Source: JAKQHY01 sp034429475 (GTDB lineage: Bacteria; Chloroflexota; Anaerolineae; B4-G1; SLSP01). From it: a DNA stretch of 40,139 bases. Below are positions 13,159 to 21,305 of this stretch, in pieces. The notes under the pieces were generated by a model, which saw only the letters and a program-made list of their open reading frames with translations, was not told the DNA's origin and ran no database searches. The DNA lies in NCBI GenBank assembly GCA_034429475.1, contig DAOUGD010000302.1, positions 1 to 40,139 of the forward strand, in the 5' to 3' direction. Each line of letters starts with the position of its first letter. Position 1 is the first letter of the stretch. The position numbers were made by a program, and so were the translations under genes.

Positions 13159-15234
13159 TCACATAGCGACCGCCCGCCGCATCGCCGCGCGCGGCTTGGC
13201 TGCCGGCGCCGCCGATCCCTCCATCTGTTCGCGCAGCTCGGCGATGAATTGCGCCGGGGTGCCCCAGTAGATGTTGATGTCCGCTTCGCTGAAGTATTGC
13301 TGCAAGAAGGTCTGGACGGCTTCGGTTTCGGTCTCGCCGGCACCTTCCATTTCCAACTGGACGCCTACATGCTTGAGCTTGCGCCGCCGGTCGCGCGTCG
13401 CCACCAGGCCGCGCAGAACGACGCGGAATTCCCAATCGTCGAGGCTGAAGCCGACGAACAGCAGGGCGTTGTCGGTCAGCGAGGCCCAAATCCGGTTGGG
13501 GATGCGCGTCATCTGCGCCGAGATATGCACGAGGTAATCCAGGTAGTGGTCTTCGGTCACGACCAGCGAATTGAGTTCTTCGTCGCTGCCGAACAGATGA
13601 TACACCATCGGCGCCTCCGGCGTCGGCTCGTAGTCGGGGTCGTCCTCAAAGCGGGAGGGCCAGTTGTCCAGCCATTCGTTCCACCGGCACAGTTCGCGGT
13701 CAGGCTGCTTGCCGGCCGCTTTCAACGCTTCGGTCATGAAGCTGTCCGGGTTGGTGGTCAGGTAGATGGGCAGATTCAGACTCGCCAGCACCCGGTGCAT
13801 CTCGTTGGGATTGGCCGCCGTTAACGTTTCCCAACCTACCGTTTCGATCAATTGCGTCAAGGTGGCGATTTTCTTGCGGGGACGCAGGTCTTCGGGCAGG
13901 CGCGCGCGCAGCTCGTCCTGCAATGTGACTAACAACTGATCGCGGGGGAAATCTTCGCCCTGGCTGCTCGCCATGTAGCGCGCCACGCGCGGCAGGCTGT
14001 CCCGGTCGGGGAAGGGGTAGCCGTGTTCCTGCGCCCACCCTCCGGCAATCTCGACCGGGGTGGGCAGCCATTCGCCGTGGACGCGCGGGCCGATGATGGG
14101 CGTCACCTGGCCCTGCTGGATGTTGCGCAGCAGGCCGGTCCAGAAGACGCGCGGGTTGGGGCTGCCGAGCACCTGCCCGCGGGCGTCGGCTTCCGCGCTC
14201 CACACCTGGCCGGACTTGAGCCGCATGAAGAGCACCGGCACGGCGGCGTCCGGGCGTCCCGCCGTCAGGAGCGTGCTGCGCGCTTCGTTGAGGGCGAGGT
14301 CTACCGCGCCGTGTTCCGCCAGCCGTCCGTAGAACGTCGCGCCGAGCTTGCGCGCCGTCTCGATACTGACGAAATCCTGCATGGCGACGACCGCCGGGAC
14401 GCCGGCGGCGATCAGTTTAGGGCCGAGGCCGCGGAAGGCGTCGGCAGAATCGCGGACGGCGCTCTGGCAGGCGGCCAGGAAGATCAGCCGGGGCCGCGCC
14501 GTCTGCCGCGCCAGCATCCCGATGAGGGCGTCGTCGGTCACGACTTGGGCCGCGCCGGTGGCGTCTTGCAGGTAGAGCGCCGCCTGGCTGCGACGTTTGT
14601 TGAACGCGCCATGTCCCAAGTAATGCAGCGCGTGATAGTCGTCGCGCAGGGCTTTTTCAATGCTTTCCAGCGTCACGGGCGGATCGAGGAACGTCATCTC
14701 CACGTTGTCGGCAATATCCGCCACGGCGGCTTCCAATGCGGCGCGTTCTTGTTCGACGTTCAGTTGCGCCAGATTGTACTGGGATTGCAGATCATCGGGG
14801 TTGGAGATGACGACCAGCACGCGGATCGGGCGTTCCTCCACTTCGCCGCCCCAGGGCAGGGCGACGGGCAGGTAACGCGAGAAGGGGGTGGCGGCATTGG
14901 CCGCTAGCATGACGGCGTCCTCGTGGAGGAGTTCCCACGGCAGGGCATGGAGTTCGGCGGCGGCGGGGTCAATGCGGAGGCGGAGGCGGCGCTGCGGGGC
15001 CTGCCCGCGCGCCTCAGCCCAGGCCGCGCGCAGCGCCGGATCGGCCAGCAGGGCGTCGAACAACTGGCGCCCGTCATCTACCAGGTCGCCGCCGGACGTC
15101 CAGGGAACGAGGTCGGCGCTGAGGGTGCCGCGCGGGAACTCTTGTTGCCCACCTAGCGTGATTTCGACGGGATAGCCTTCGTCCCGTGCGGCAAAGATGC
15201 GGATTTCGAGGTCGGTGAATTCTTTGTCGGCCAT
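13159..15234 (-). CDS. CHAT protease - SIR2-like fusion protein
   Basis: A 691-residue protein. Residues about 110-340 form a CHAT (caspase-like) protease domain: PIRVLVVISNP, the His motif HYLGHGAF near 204-211, and the Cys motif LIFLAACQSA near 248-257. Residues about 370-670 resemble a SIR2-like domain: QVTPIIGPRV at its start, LPIYLTTNPDSFM in the middle, and LLFVGFSLDDWEFRVVLRG near 592-610. CHAT proteases and SIR2 NADases are both effectors in bacterial immunity, so the combination suggests a regulated death or conflict protein. GGAGGAG lies 5 bases before the ATG. It is the last gene of a minus-strand run that includes the VCBS pair and nSTAND-WD40. The SIR2 domain could be a nucleotide sensor and need not be an NADase. 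Confidence 0.78.
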   Translation of the reverse strand: MADKEFTDLEIRIFAARDEGYPVEITLGGQQEFPRGTLSADLVPWTSGGDLVDDGRQLFDALLADPALRAAWAEARGQAPQRRLRLRIDPAAAELHALPWELLHEDAVMLAANAATPFSRYLPVALPWGGEVEERPIRVLVVISNPDDLQSQYNLAQLNVEQERAALEAAVADIADNVEMTFLDPPVTLESIEKALRDDYHALHYLGHGAFNKRRSQAALYLQDATGAAQVVTDDALIGMLARQTARPRLIFLAACQSAVRDSADAFRGLGPKLIAAGVPAVVAMQDFVSIETARKLGATFYGRLAEHGAVDLALNEARSTLLTAGRPDAAVPVLFMRLKSGQVWSAEADARGQVLGSPNPRVFWTGLLRNIQQGQVTPIIGPRVHGEWLPTPVEIAGGWAQEHGYPFPDRDSLPRVARYMASSQGEDFPRDQLLVTLQDELRARLPEDLRPRKKIATLTQLIETVGWETLTAANPNEMHRVLASLNLPIYLTTNPDSFMTEALKAAGKQPDRELCRWNEWLDNWPSRFEDDPDYEPTPEAPMVYHLFGSDEELNSLVVTEDHYLDYLVHISAQMTRIPNRIWASLTDNALLFVGFSLDDWEFRVVLRGLVATRDRRRKLKHVGVQLEMEGAGETETEAVQTFLQQYFSEADINIYWGTPAQFIAELREQMEGSAAPAAKPRAAMRRAVAM

Positions 15235-15252
15235 AGACTCCTCCGAGAACAG

Positions 15253-15281
15253 CAGGATTTACGGAATGAGAGGATCAAAAC
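15253..15281. repeat. CAGGATTTACGGAATGA leader repeat upstream of CHAT gene
   Basis: Second copy of the word family at 10659 and 26981. It lies 18 bp before the CHAT start. Confidence 0.7.
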
Positions 15282-15331
15282 ACTTGTTTCAATCCGAATG
15301 ATCACTCCTCCGAGAATATAAGACTGTTTCA

Positions 15332-15391
15332 CGCAAAGGCGCCAAGACGCAAAAGGAAAAACTTGGCGGGCTTAGCGCCTTTGCGTGAGAT
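15332..15391. repeat. Palindrome of ACGCAAAGGCGCCAAG
   Basis: TTTCACGCAAAGGCGCCAAG faces CTTGGCGGGCTTAGCGCCTT and TGCGTGAGA. It sits directly after the stop of the first VCBS gene and could serve as its terminator. Confidence 0.8.
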
Positions 15392-15393
15392 TT

Positions 15394-18300
15394 TCACCGC
15401 TCTTTCATGGTCAAGGGCAGGTAGATAGGGTAGTGCGGCGGTGGCGGCGCAGCCGCGGCTAAATCCAACCGCCATACCTGGTCGTTGTTCCACAGCGTGG
15501 TCGTATCCATCATGATCGCGCCCACTTGGAAGGTCACAAGCTCGCCCGGTGCGCCGCACAAGCCGACGGCGGGGGTGTAGCCGACGTTGAGGGTGTAGAC
15601 AATGTCGCCGTTGACGTTCAAGGTGCGGCCCTGACCGCACGGCTGTCCGTCTACGTAAGCTGTGACCGACGCGCCGGCGGTTGGCGTGAACGCGGCGGAG
15701 GTCAGCACTTGCCCGTAATACGTCGCCGGGGGCGTGATCAGGGTGGGGGACTGGCGGGCGACGTTGGCGGTGGCGCCTTTGAGCTCCCAGGTGATGGCCT
15801 GCGTCGCGCTGATCCAGTAACCCTGCCCGAAGCGCAGCGTGTGCAGGTCGTTGACCCACATCCACGTCTCGGTGATGGGCGGCGTGTAGACTTTCCAGGG
15901 GTCGGCGGCGTCGGTAGCGTCGTAGCCGTAGACGAGACCGTAGCGCCCGACAACAGACGCCAGCGCGTCCGTCACGGCGCGCGTCCCCTGCACCGGGTAC
16001 GAGACCAGGTTCCAGCCGGCGGTGGGCAGCGGGATTTCGAGGCTGGACATCAGCGCGTACAGTCCCGGCCCTCGCGCGGGCGCGGTGACTTCGTTGTAGG
16101 CGGGGTGGCGCAGGGTGGGGAGCTTGGTCCACGTACTGCCCGTCCAGTAATAGAGCGCCAGGAAGGACTCTTCACCGGGGGGCACGTCCTGGCGGCGGTA
16201 GCGGAAATTGATGGACGCCGTGCCGGTGAGCGGCGGCGCGTCCGGCGTTTGCAGGATGTAGTAGCCCGCGCCGACCACGGTGGCCCAGGGCAGAGGTTCC
16301 GGCAAACGGGTGGCCTTTTGTAGCGTGTAGAAGCCTTCCGTGGCGGTGAAGTCGGCGTAGAGCAACACCTGCCCATCCGGCGCGACCGCCGGGCGGAAGT
16401 TCTCCCCCGGCGCGGCGCAGGCGGCTTCTTCTGGCAGCAGGCGCAAGCCCGGTCCCCCACCGGAACTACAATTGGGGGGGCAGGCAGCGCTCCCGCCGAT
16501 GGCGTAGCCGGTCACGGCCTCGCGGCGCGGGGCGGTTTCTGTGTCGCTTTCGTTGATCCACACCAGGATGGACGCCTGGTACGCCGGTTGCGCCAGCGTG
16601 ACCGTCCCCGTGTAGCCGCCGGCGGTTTCCACCAGCGCAACGGCGGTGGTGGCGGCCCCGCTGGCGGGGTAGACGCACGCCATCACCGGCTGCCCGGCGG
16701 GGACGTTGGCGACGGTGAGCGCCAGGGTGACGCTGCTCCAGGGCGTGACGCGGACTTCCGGCTGCCAATCCGTGCGGGCGACGAGGGCCAGAGTGGTGTC
16801 GCCGGGGGTGAGGGTTTCACAGCCCCAGCGCGGCGGCTGGGCGTCGAGTTCGTAGACGCACAGGCGGTCGCCCGCGCGCGCGCCGCGCGCCGTGACCTTG
16901 TCAATCTCTGGATGGCCTAGCTCCATCAGGCGGTTCTCCTGGTAGAGGAACGCCTGGGCGCGCGGACCGGGTTGCAGCGACGCGCCATTGGCATCGGTAA
17001 GTTTGTAGATGAACTCCGACAGAGGTTCGACGCTGGCGTCGGAGGGCACTTCGCGGATTTGCGTCACGGCCAACGGCAGTGCGGCCGGCCCGTCCATCGC
17101 GCTGCTCTGCAAGGCCGGATAGGCCATTACCAGGGTTTCCCAATCCGAGGCGCCGTTGCGCCGCGCCGAAAGGGTGGCGCCGCACTCTGTGGCCCAGGTC
17201 GCGGCGGTGCGATATTCGTTGGCCTCATAGGGATTGCTCATCAGCGAGCCGCCGCAGGTGGACACCGGGATCAGATTGCCGGCGTCGTCCAGTCCCATGT
17301 AATCGTCGTAGAGATAGAAAAGATAGTGGCCCAGCTCATGGACCAGCGCGCGCGGCCAGTCCTCGCCCAGAATCCCGGCGGCTTCTCCATACCGACTCCA
17401 GGCGGTGCCCATCCGCGTCGCGCCCGGCAAATAGGTGATGGTGTAGGGGAGCGTCTGCACGGGGATGGCGAAGGGATTCGCCGTGACCACGCGGGTGGTT
17501 TTTTCGCTCACGATGCCGCCGACGTCGGCGTTGGGGATGAGGGCGTTGCTGGCGTGAAGTTGCAGCGCCGCGTTGTCCCAGTGGGCTTTGTCGTGGTAGA
17601 GGGTTACCTGCCCCAGCGCGGCCTGCCCGTTGGTGGCGTCGTAGAGCAGTTCCGAGGCGTGTTGCAGGTCGAATTTAAGCTGGTTCAGGAAGAGGGTATC
17701 CTGGCGCGCATCCCATTCGAGCGAGACGTCCAGGTTGAACAGAAGCAGTGGGTGGGCGGAGGAAACGGTCAGCGTTTGCACGCCCAGCGCGGCGACCGTG
17801 TAGGCCGTCAGGCCGGTTGAAACGGGCGCGGCGCTGGTGTAGTAGAGGTCGTAGCGAGAGGCCGCGCCCTCTTTTGCCACCGTCACGTCGTCAATGAACC
17901 ACTGATCCGCGTAGTCGCCCTCGTAGCGGAACGCGAGGGAGACCGATTGCCCGGCATACGCGCTCAGGTTGATGCGCTGTTCCGTCCAGGCCTCATCGGC
18001 GTCCCCCGACCAGAGTTCGATGTAGTCGCCGGCCTGCGGGTCGGACGCGGCGACGCTGAGCCAGACGCCATGGTAGACGTAGTAGGCTTCGGGGGGGTAG
18101 ATATCGCGTTGCCAGAAGCGCAGTTCGCCATTCAGTGGGACGACGATGCGCGGCGTCACCAGCCAGGCGATGGCATCGCCGGTCGTGGGGTCTTCGTCGT
18201 GCATCGCGTAATTTTGCCCGCTATGCGCGCCGTAGGTTTTTAGCTGCCACCCCGGATCATCCGGCGCGCCGGTTTGATACGCGGCCCACCCGTCCGGCGG

Positions 18301-21183
18301 GAAGTCGCCCTCGAAACCTTCTGCCAGCGACGGCGTGGGTGCGCCAAACGCGCCGACCGGCAGCAGCGCCACCAGGCGATCCCCCACCTGCAACTGCCCC
18401 CGGCCTTGCAGATACCCGCGTGCGTCGGTGCGGAACGGTTGGCCGTTGAAGTCGCTGTAGGGCGCGGCCCTGAGGTCTCCCGCCGTTTGTCGCAGCACGA
18501 GCGCGTTGCTCACCGGCGTCGTGTCCGAAAATACCCGCACCTGGCTGCCGCGGACGCGGAAGGGGAAGGTCTGCGCCGCCAGATAGGGTTGCTGGTAGGG
18601 GCCGGCGACGGCGTTGGTGTAACGGTAGGTTGCGGTGAGTGCCTGGGTGTGACCCGGCAGGAAGGGATAAGCTTTTAACCGGAATACAACGGCGCCGCTT
18701 TGCCCGAACAGGCCGCTTTTCAGCACGTCCCAGGTGTACGTGTGGACGCCGGCCGTGAGGTTGCGCGTGAGGGTCTGCGCGGCAGCTACCGCGACCTGCC
18801 ATTGTCCGCCGCCGTCGGTGGAATAGTAGCCCTGCACCCAGCCTATGGCGCTGTTGGCGGGGATGGCGAGGGTGTAGGAGAGGGGAATCAATTCCTGCCG
18901 GATGGCGGGCGTGGCGTAGAAGTTCGCCGGCGCGAGCGCGGCGACGGTGTGGCTGAAGGTCGCGGTTGGCCCGCCGGCCAACGCCAGGGAGAGCGCCTCG
19001 GCCGGGAGGGCCTGCCGCGCCTGGGCGTGTTGCCGGCTCAGATAGAGGCGAGCCTCATTGTTACCCCCCAGGGCGAGATCCAGCCGCCCATCGTGATTGA
19101 CGTCGCCTAACGCGACGGAGCGCGTCTGCGTCATCGCTTCAGAAACCCACGTCGCATTGGGGGGCAGTTTGCCGCCCGTGTTGGCATAGACTTTACTCGG
19201 CGTATCGAGGTTCCCGGCCATCAGGTCTAGGTCGCCGTCGTTGTCTACGTCCCCCCAGGCGATGCTGTACGTTTTGTCGGTATCCGCAGAGGCCCAACCG
19301 GCAGCGGTTTGGAGCATCCCGCCCACGTTGAAGTAGATGCAGTTGGGGGCGGACTCGTTGCTGACCGCCAGGTCAAGGTCGCCGTCGCCGTCTGCGTCGC
19401 CCCAGGCCAGACTGGTGGTTTCATTGATTTCGTCGGAGAGCCAGACCGCGTTGGTTAACCGCCCGCCGACATTCAGGTACAGTTGATTGGGCGCCCCGCC
19501 GGCGTTGCTAAACGCCAGGTCGAGGTCGCCGTCGCCGTCCACGTCGCCCCACGCCAGACCCGTAGAAGTCCCGGTTTCGTTGGATTCCCATCCCGGTGTG
19601 GGCTGCAAGCTCCCTCCGACGTTGTAGTAAATCTTGTTGGTGTAGCCCCAATCGGTCGCCGCCGCCAAATCCAGGTCGCCGTCGCCATCCACATCCCCCC
19701 AGGCGACGGCATACACGAACTCCGATTCCAGCGGCGTCCACGCGGCGGTGGGCTGCAAGGCGCCGCCTTCATTCAGATAGACGCGCGTCGTCTCTGTCCC
19801 GCCGGTAGCGAGATCGAGGTCGCCGTCGCCATCCACATCTCCCCAGGCCACGCTGCGCGTGTCAGCGTAGCCGGTCGCCGTCCAGACCGCCGTACTTTCC
19901 AACGCGCCATGGGTGTTCAGGTAGAGCCGGTTAGTCCCGTAGGCGCCGACGGCCAGGTCCAAATCGTTGTCGCCGTCCACGTCGCCCCAGGCCAGGCTTT
20001 GAATGGACTGATAGGGAGGATAGGTCGTTTCCCACACGCTATCTGTCGCCAGCGCGGGGGTGCGATTCAGATATACTTTGCTCAGGCTCCAGTAGTTCGC
20101 GGCGGCCAATTCGAGGTCGCCGTCGCCGTCCACATCGCCCCAGGCGACATCCCTGGTATCGTCACGGTCGGCTGAAGTCCAGGCTACCGCCGCGCCGAGA
20201 TCGCCGTGGTCGTTAAGGTACACCTGGTTGGGCGCATCCCCGTTGCCTACAGCCAGGTCCAAATCGCCATCGCTGTCGCTGTCGCCCCAGGCGACGCTGC
20301 GGGAGGTTGTGGTCACGGGCGCCGTCCAGCCGGCGGTCGGCTGCAACGTCGCGCCGGTGTTGAAGTACACGCGCACCGGTTCTTGCCAATTGGCGACGGC
20401 TAAATCCAGGGCGCCGTCGCCGTTGGCATCGCCCCAGGCTAAATCCCTGGTGTCGCTCGTTTCCGTCGCCGTCCACATCGGCGTTGTCTGTAACATTCCC
20501 TCGTCATTGCGATAGAGCTTGTTCGCCTCATCGCTGTAGCCGACGGCCAGATCGAGGTCGCCGTCGCCGTCTACGTCGCCCCAGGCGATGGTTGTGCGCT
20601 GGTAGTCCGCGTGCGTCACGTTCCACACCGGCGTGGGTTGCAACGTCCCGCCGACGTTGCGGTAGGCGACGACGCTGTATGTTTCCCCGACCGCCAGGTC
20701 CAGCCAGCCGTCTCCATCCATATCCCCCCAGGCGACGCTGGCGACATTGTCGGCGGGCGTCACCCGCCAGATTGGCTGTGAGCGTATCATGCCGTTTACG
20801 TTGGGGTAGACGTTGATCTTGTTCAATTCCCCCACTGCCAGGTCGAGGTCGCCATCGCCGTCCATGTCGCCCCAGGCAATGTCAGCCTGACTGGCTGCCG
20901 CTTCCCAGACCTGTCGCGGCGTTAACTGTCCCCCTTCATTGAGATGGAGCGCCACATTGACCGCTCCACCTACCGCCAGGTCGAGGTCGCCGTCGCCGTC
21001 CACATCACCCCAGGCCAACGAGAGGGCCTGATCGCCCTCCGCCGCGATCCACTGCGCTTCGGGGTCGAGTCCCACGCCATCGGCGGCAATCCCCTGCGCC
21101 GCCAAGCCCAGGGCGGCCAGGCTCAGGATTACTCCGCCTAGCCATTGCGCCGGGGGGGTTCTATCGCGTTTGCATAACATCAT
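15394..21183 (-). CDS. Giant secreted VCBS/FG-GAP repeat protein with metalloprotease-like domain (paralogue 1)
   Basis: A protein of about 1929 residues. A signal peptide (VILSLAALGLAAQGIAA) is followed by 14 repeats of the type SxAWGDVDGDGDLDLAVGN between about residues 55 and 700, each a calcium-binding VCBS/FG-GAP blade. A choice-of-anchor J/MAM-like domain (EGFEGDFPPDGW to WFIDDVTV) lies at about 957-1100. RALVHELGHYLFYLYDDY lies near 1280, an HExxH zinc site with a following Asp as in CLCA-like peptidases. The C-terminal 500 residues nearly repeat the neighbour at 21306, and the chain ends YPIYLPLTMKER. GGAGGG precedes ATG 21183; 21180 and 21195 are alternatives. It is probably a surface adhesin or peptidase; substrate unknown. 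Confidence 0.82.
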   Translation of the reverse strand: MMLCKRDRTPPAQWLGGVILSLAALGLAAQGIAADGVGLDPEAQWIAAEGDQALSLAWGDVDGDGDLDLAVGGAVNVALHLNEGGQLTPRQVWEAAASQADIAWGDMDGDGDLDLAVGELNKINVYPNVNGMIRSQPIWRVTPADNVASVAWGDMDGDGWLDLAVGETYSVVAYRNVGGTLQPTPVWNVTHADYQRTTIAWGDVDGDGDLDLAVGYSDEANKLYRNDEGMLQTTPMWTATETSDTRDLAWGDANGDGALDLAVANWQEPVRVYFNTGATLQPTAGWTAPVTTTSRSVAWGDSDSDGDLDLAVGNGDAPNQVYLNDHGDLGAAVAWTSADRDDTRDVAWGDVDGDGDLELAAANYWSLSKVYLNRTPALATDSVWETTYPPYQSIQSLAWGDVDGDNDLDLAVGAYGTNRLYLNTHGALESTAVWTATGYADTRSVAWGDVDGDGDLDLATGGTETTRVYLNEGGALQPTAAWTPLESEFVYAVAWGDVDGDGDLDLAAATDWGYTNKIYYNVGGSLQPTPGWESNETGTSTGLAWGDVDGDGDLDLAFSNAGGAPNQLYLNVGGRLTNAVWLSDEINETTSLAWGDADGDGDLDLAVSNESAPNCIYFNVGGMLQTAAGWASADTDKTYSIAWGDVDNDGDLDLMAGNLDTPSKVYANTGGKLPPNATWVSEAMTQTRSVALGDVNHDGRLDLALGGNNEARLYLSRQHAQARQALPAEALSLALAGGPTATFSHTVAALAPANFYATPAIRQELIPLSYTLAIPANSAIGWVQGYYSTDGGGQWQVAVAAAQTLTRNLTAGVHTYTWDVLKSGLFGQSGAVVFRLKAYPFLPGHTQALTATYRYTNAVAGPYQQPYLAAQTFPFRVRGSQVRVFSDTTPVSNALVLRQTAGDLRAAPYSDFNGQPFRTDARGYLQGRGQLQVGDRLVALLPVGAFGAPTPSLAEGFEGDFPPDGWAAYQTGAPDDPGWQLKTYGAHSGQNYAMHDEDPTTGDAIAWLVTPRIVVPLNGELRFWQRDIYPPEAYYVYHGVWLSVAASDPQAGDYIELWSGDADEAWTEQRINLSAYAGQSVSLAFRYEGDYADQWFIDDVTVAKEGAASRYDLYYTSAAPVSTGLTAYTVAALGVQTLTVSSAHPLLLFNLDVSLEWDARQDTLFLNQLKFDLQHASELLYDATNGQAALGQVTLYHDKAHWDNAALQLHASNALIPNADVGGIVSEKTTRVVTANPFAIPVQTLPYTITYLPGATRMGTAWSRYGEAAGILGEDWPRALVHELGHYLFYLYDDYMGLDDAGNLIPVSTCGGSLMSNPYEANEYRTAATWATECGATLSARRNGASDWETLVMAYPALQSSAMDGPAALPLAVTQIREVPSDASVEPLSEFIYKLTDANGASLQPGPRAQAFLYQENRLMELGHPEIDKVTARGARAGDRLCVYELDAQPPRWGCETLTPGDTTLALVARTDWQPEVRVTPWSSVTLALTVANVPAGQPVMACVYPASGAATTAVALVETAGGYTGTVTLAQPAYQASILVWINESDTETAPRREAVTGYAIGGSAACPPNCSSGGGPGLRLLPEEAACAAPGENFRPAVAPDGQVLLYADFTATEGFYTLQKATRLPEPLPWATVVGAGYYILQTPDAPPLTGTASINFRYRRQDVPPGEESFLALYYWTGSTWTKLPTLRHPAYNEVTAPARGPGLYALMSSLEIPLPTAGWNLVSYPVQGTRAVTDALASVVGRYGLVYGYDATDAADPWKVYTPPITETWMWVNDLHTLRFGQGYWISATQAITWELKGATANVARQSPTLITPPATYYGQVLTSAAFTPTAGASVTAYVDGQPCGQGRTLNVNGDIVYTLNVGYTPAVGLCGAPGELVTFQVGAIMMDTTTLWNNDQVWRLDLAAAAPPPPHYPIYLPLTMKER

Positions 21184-21205
21184 GGTTCCCTCCATAGATA
21201 ATCAC

Positions 21206-21305
21206 GAGGCTCAGTAAATGAAAAATCTGCTCGTAGTAACCGCTTCAGCGGTCTCTCAGACGGCTAAAGCCGTTACTACGAACCCCAAATTTTCATCTAC
21301 TGAGG
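21206..21305. repeat. MITE-like palindromic element, copy 1
   Basis: Outer arms GAGGCTCAGTAAATGAAAA and TTTTCATCTACTGAGGC enclose inner arms TCGTAGTAACCGCTTCAGCG and GGCTAAAGCCGTTACTACGA. About 100 bp with terminal inverted repeats lie between the two VCBS genes. A related copy is at 35211-35299. Confidence 0.75.

Noticed and set aside
19060..21010. Regular nucleotide repeats resembling a tandem array or CRISPR
   Set aside because: They are the VCBS protein repeats in one continuous reading frame.
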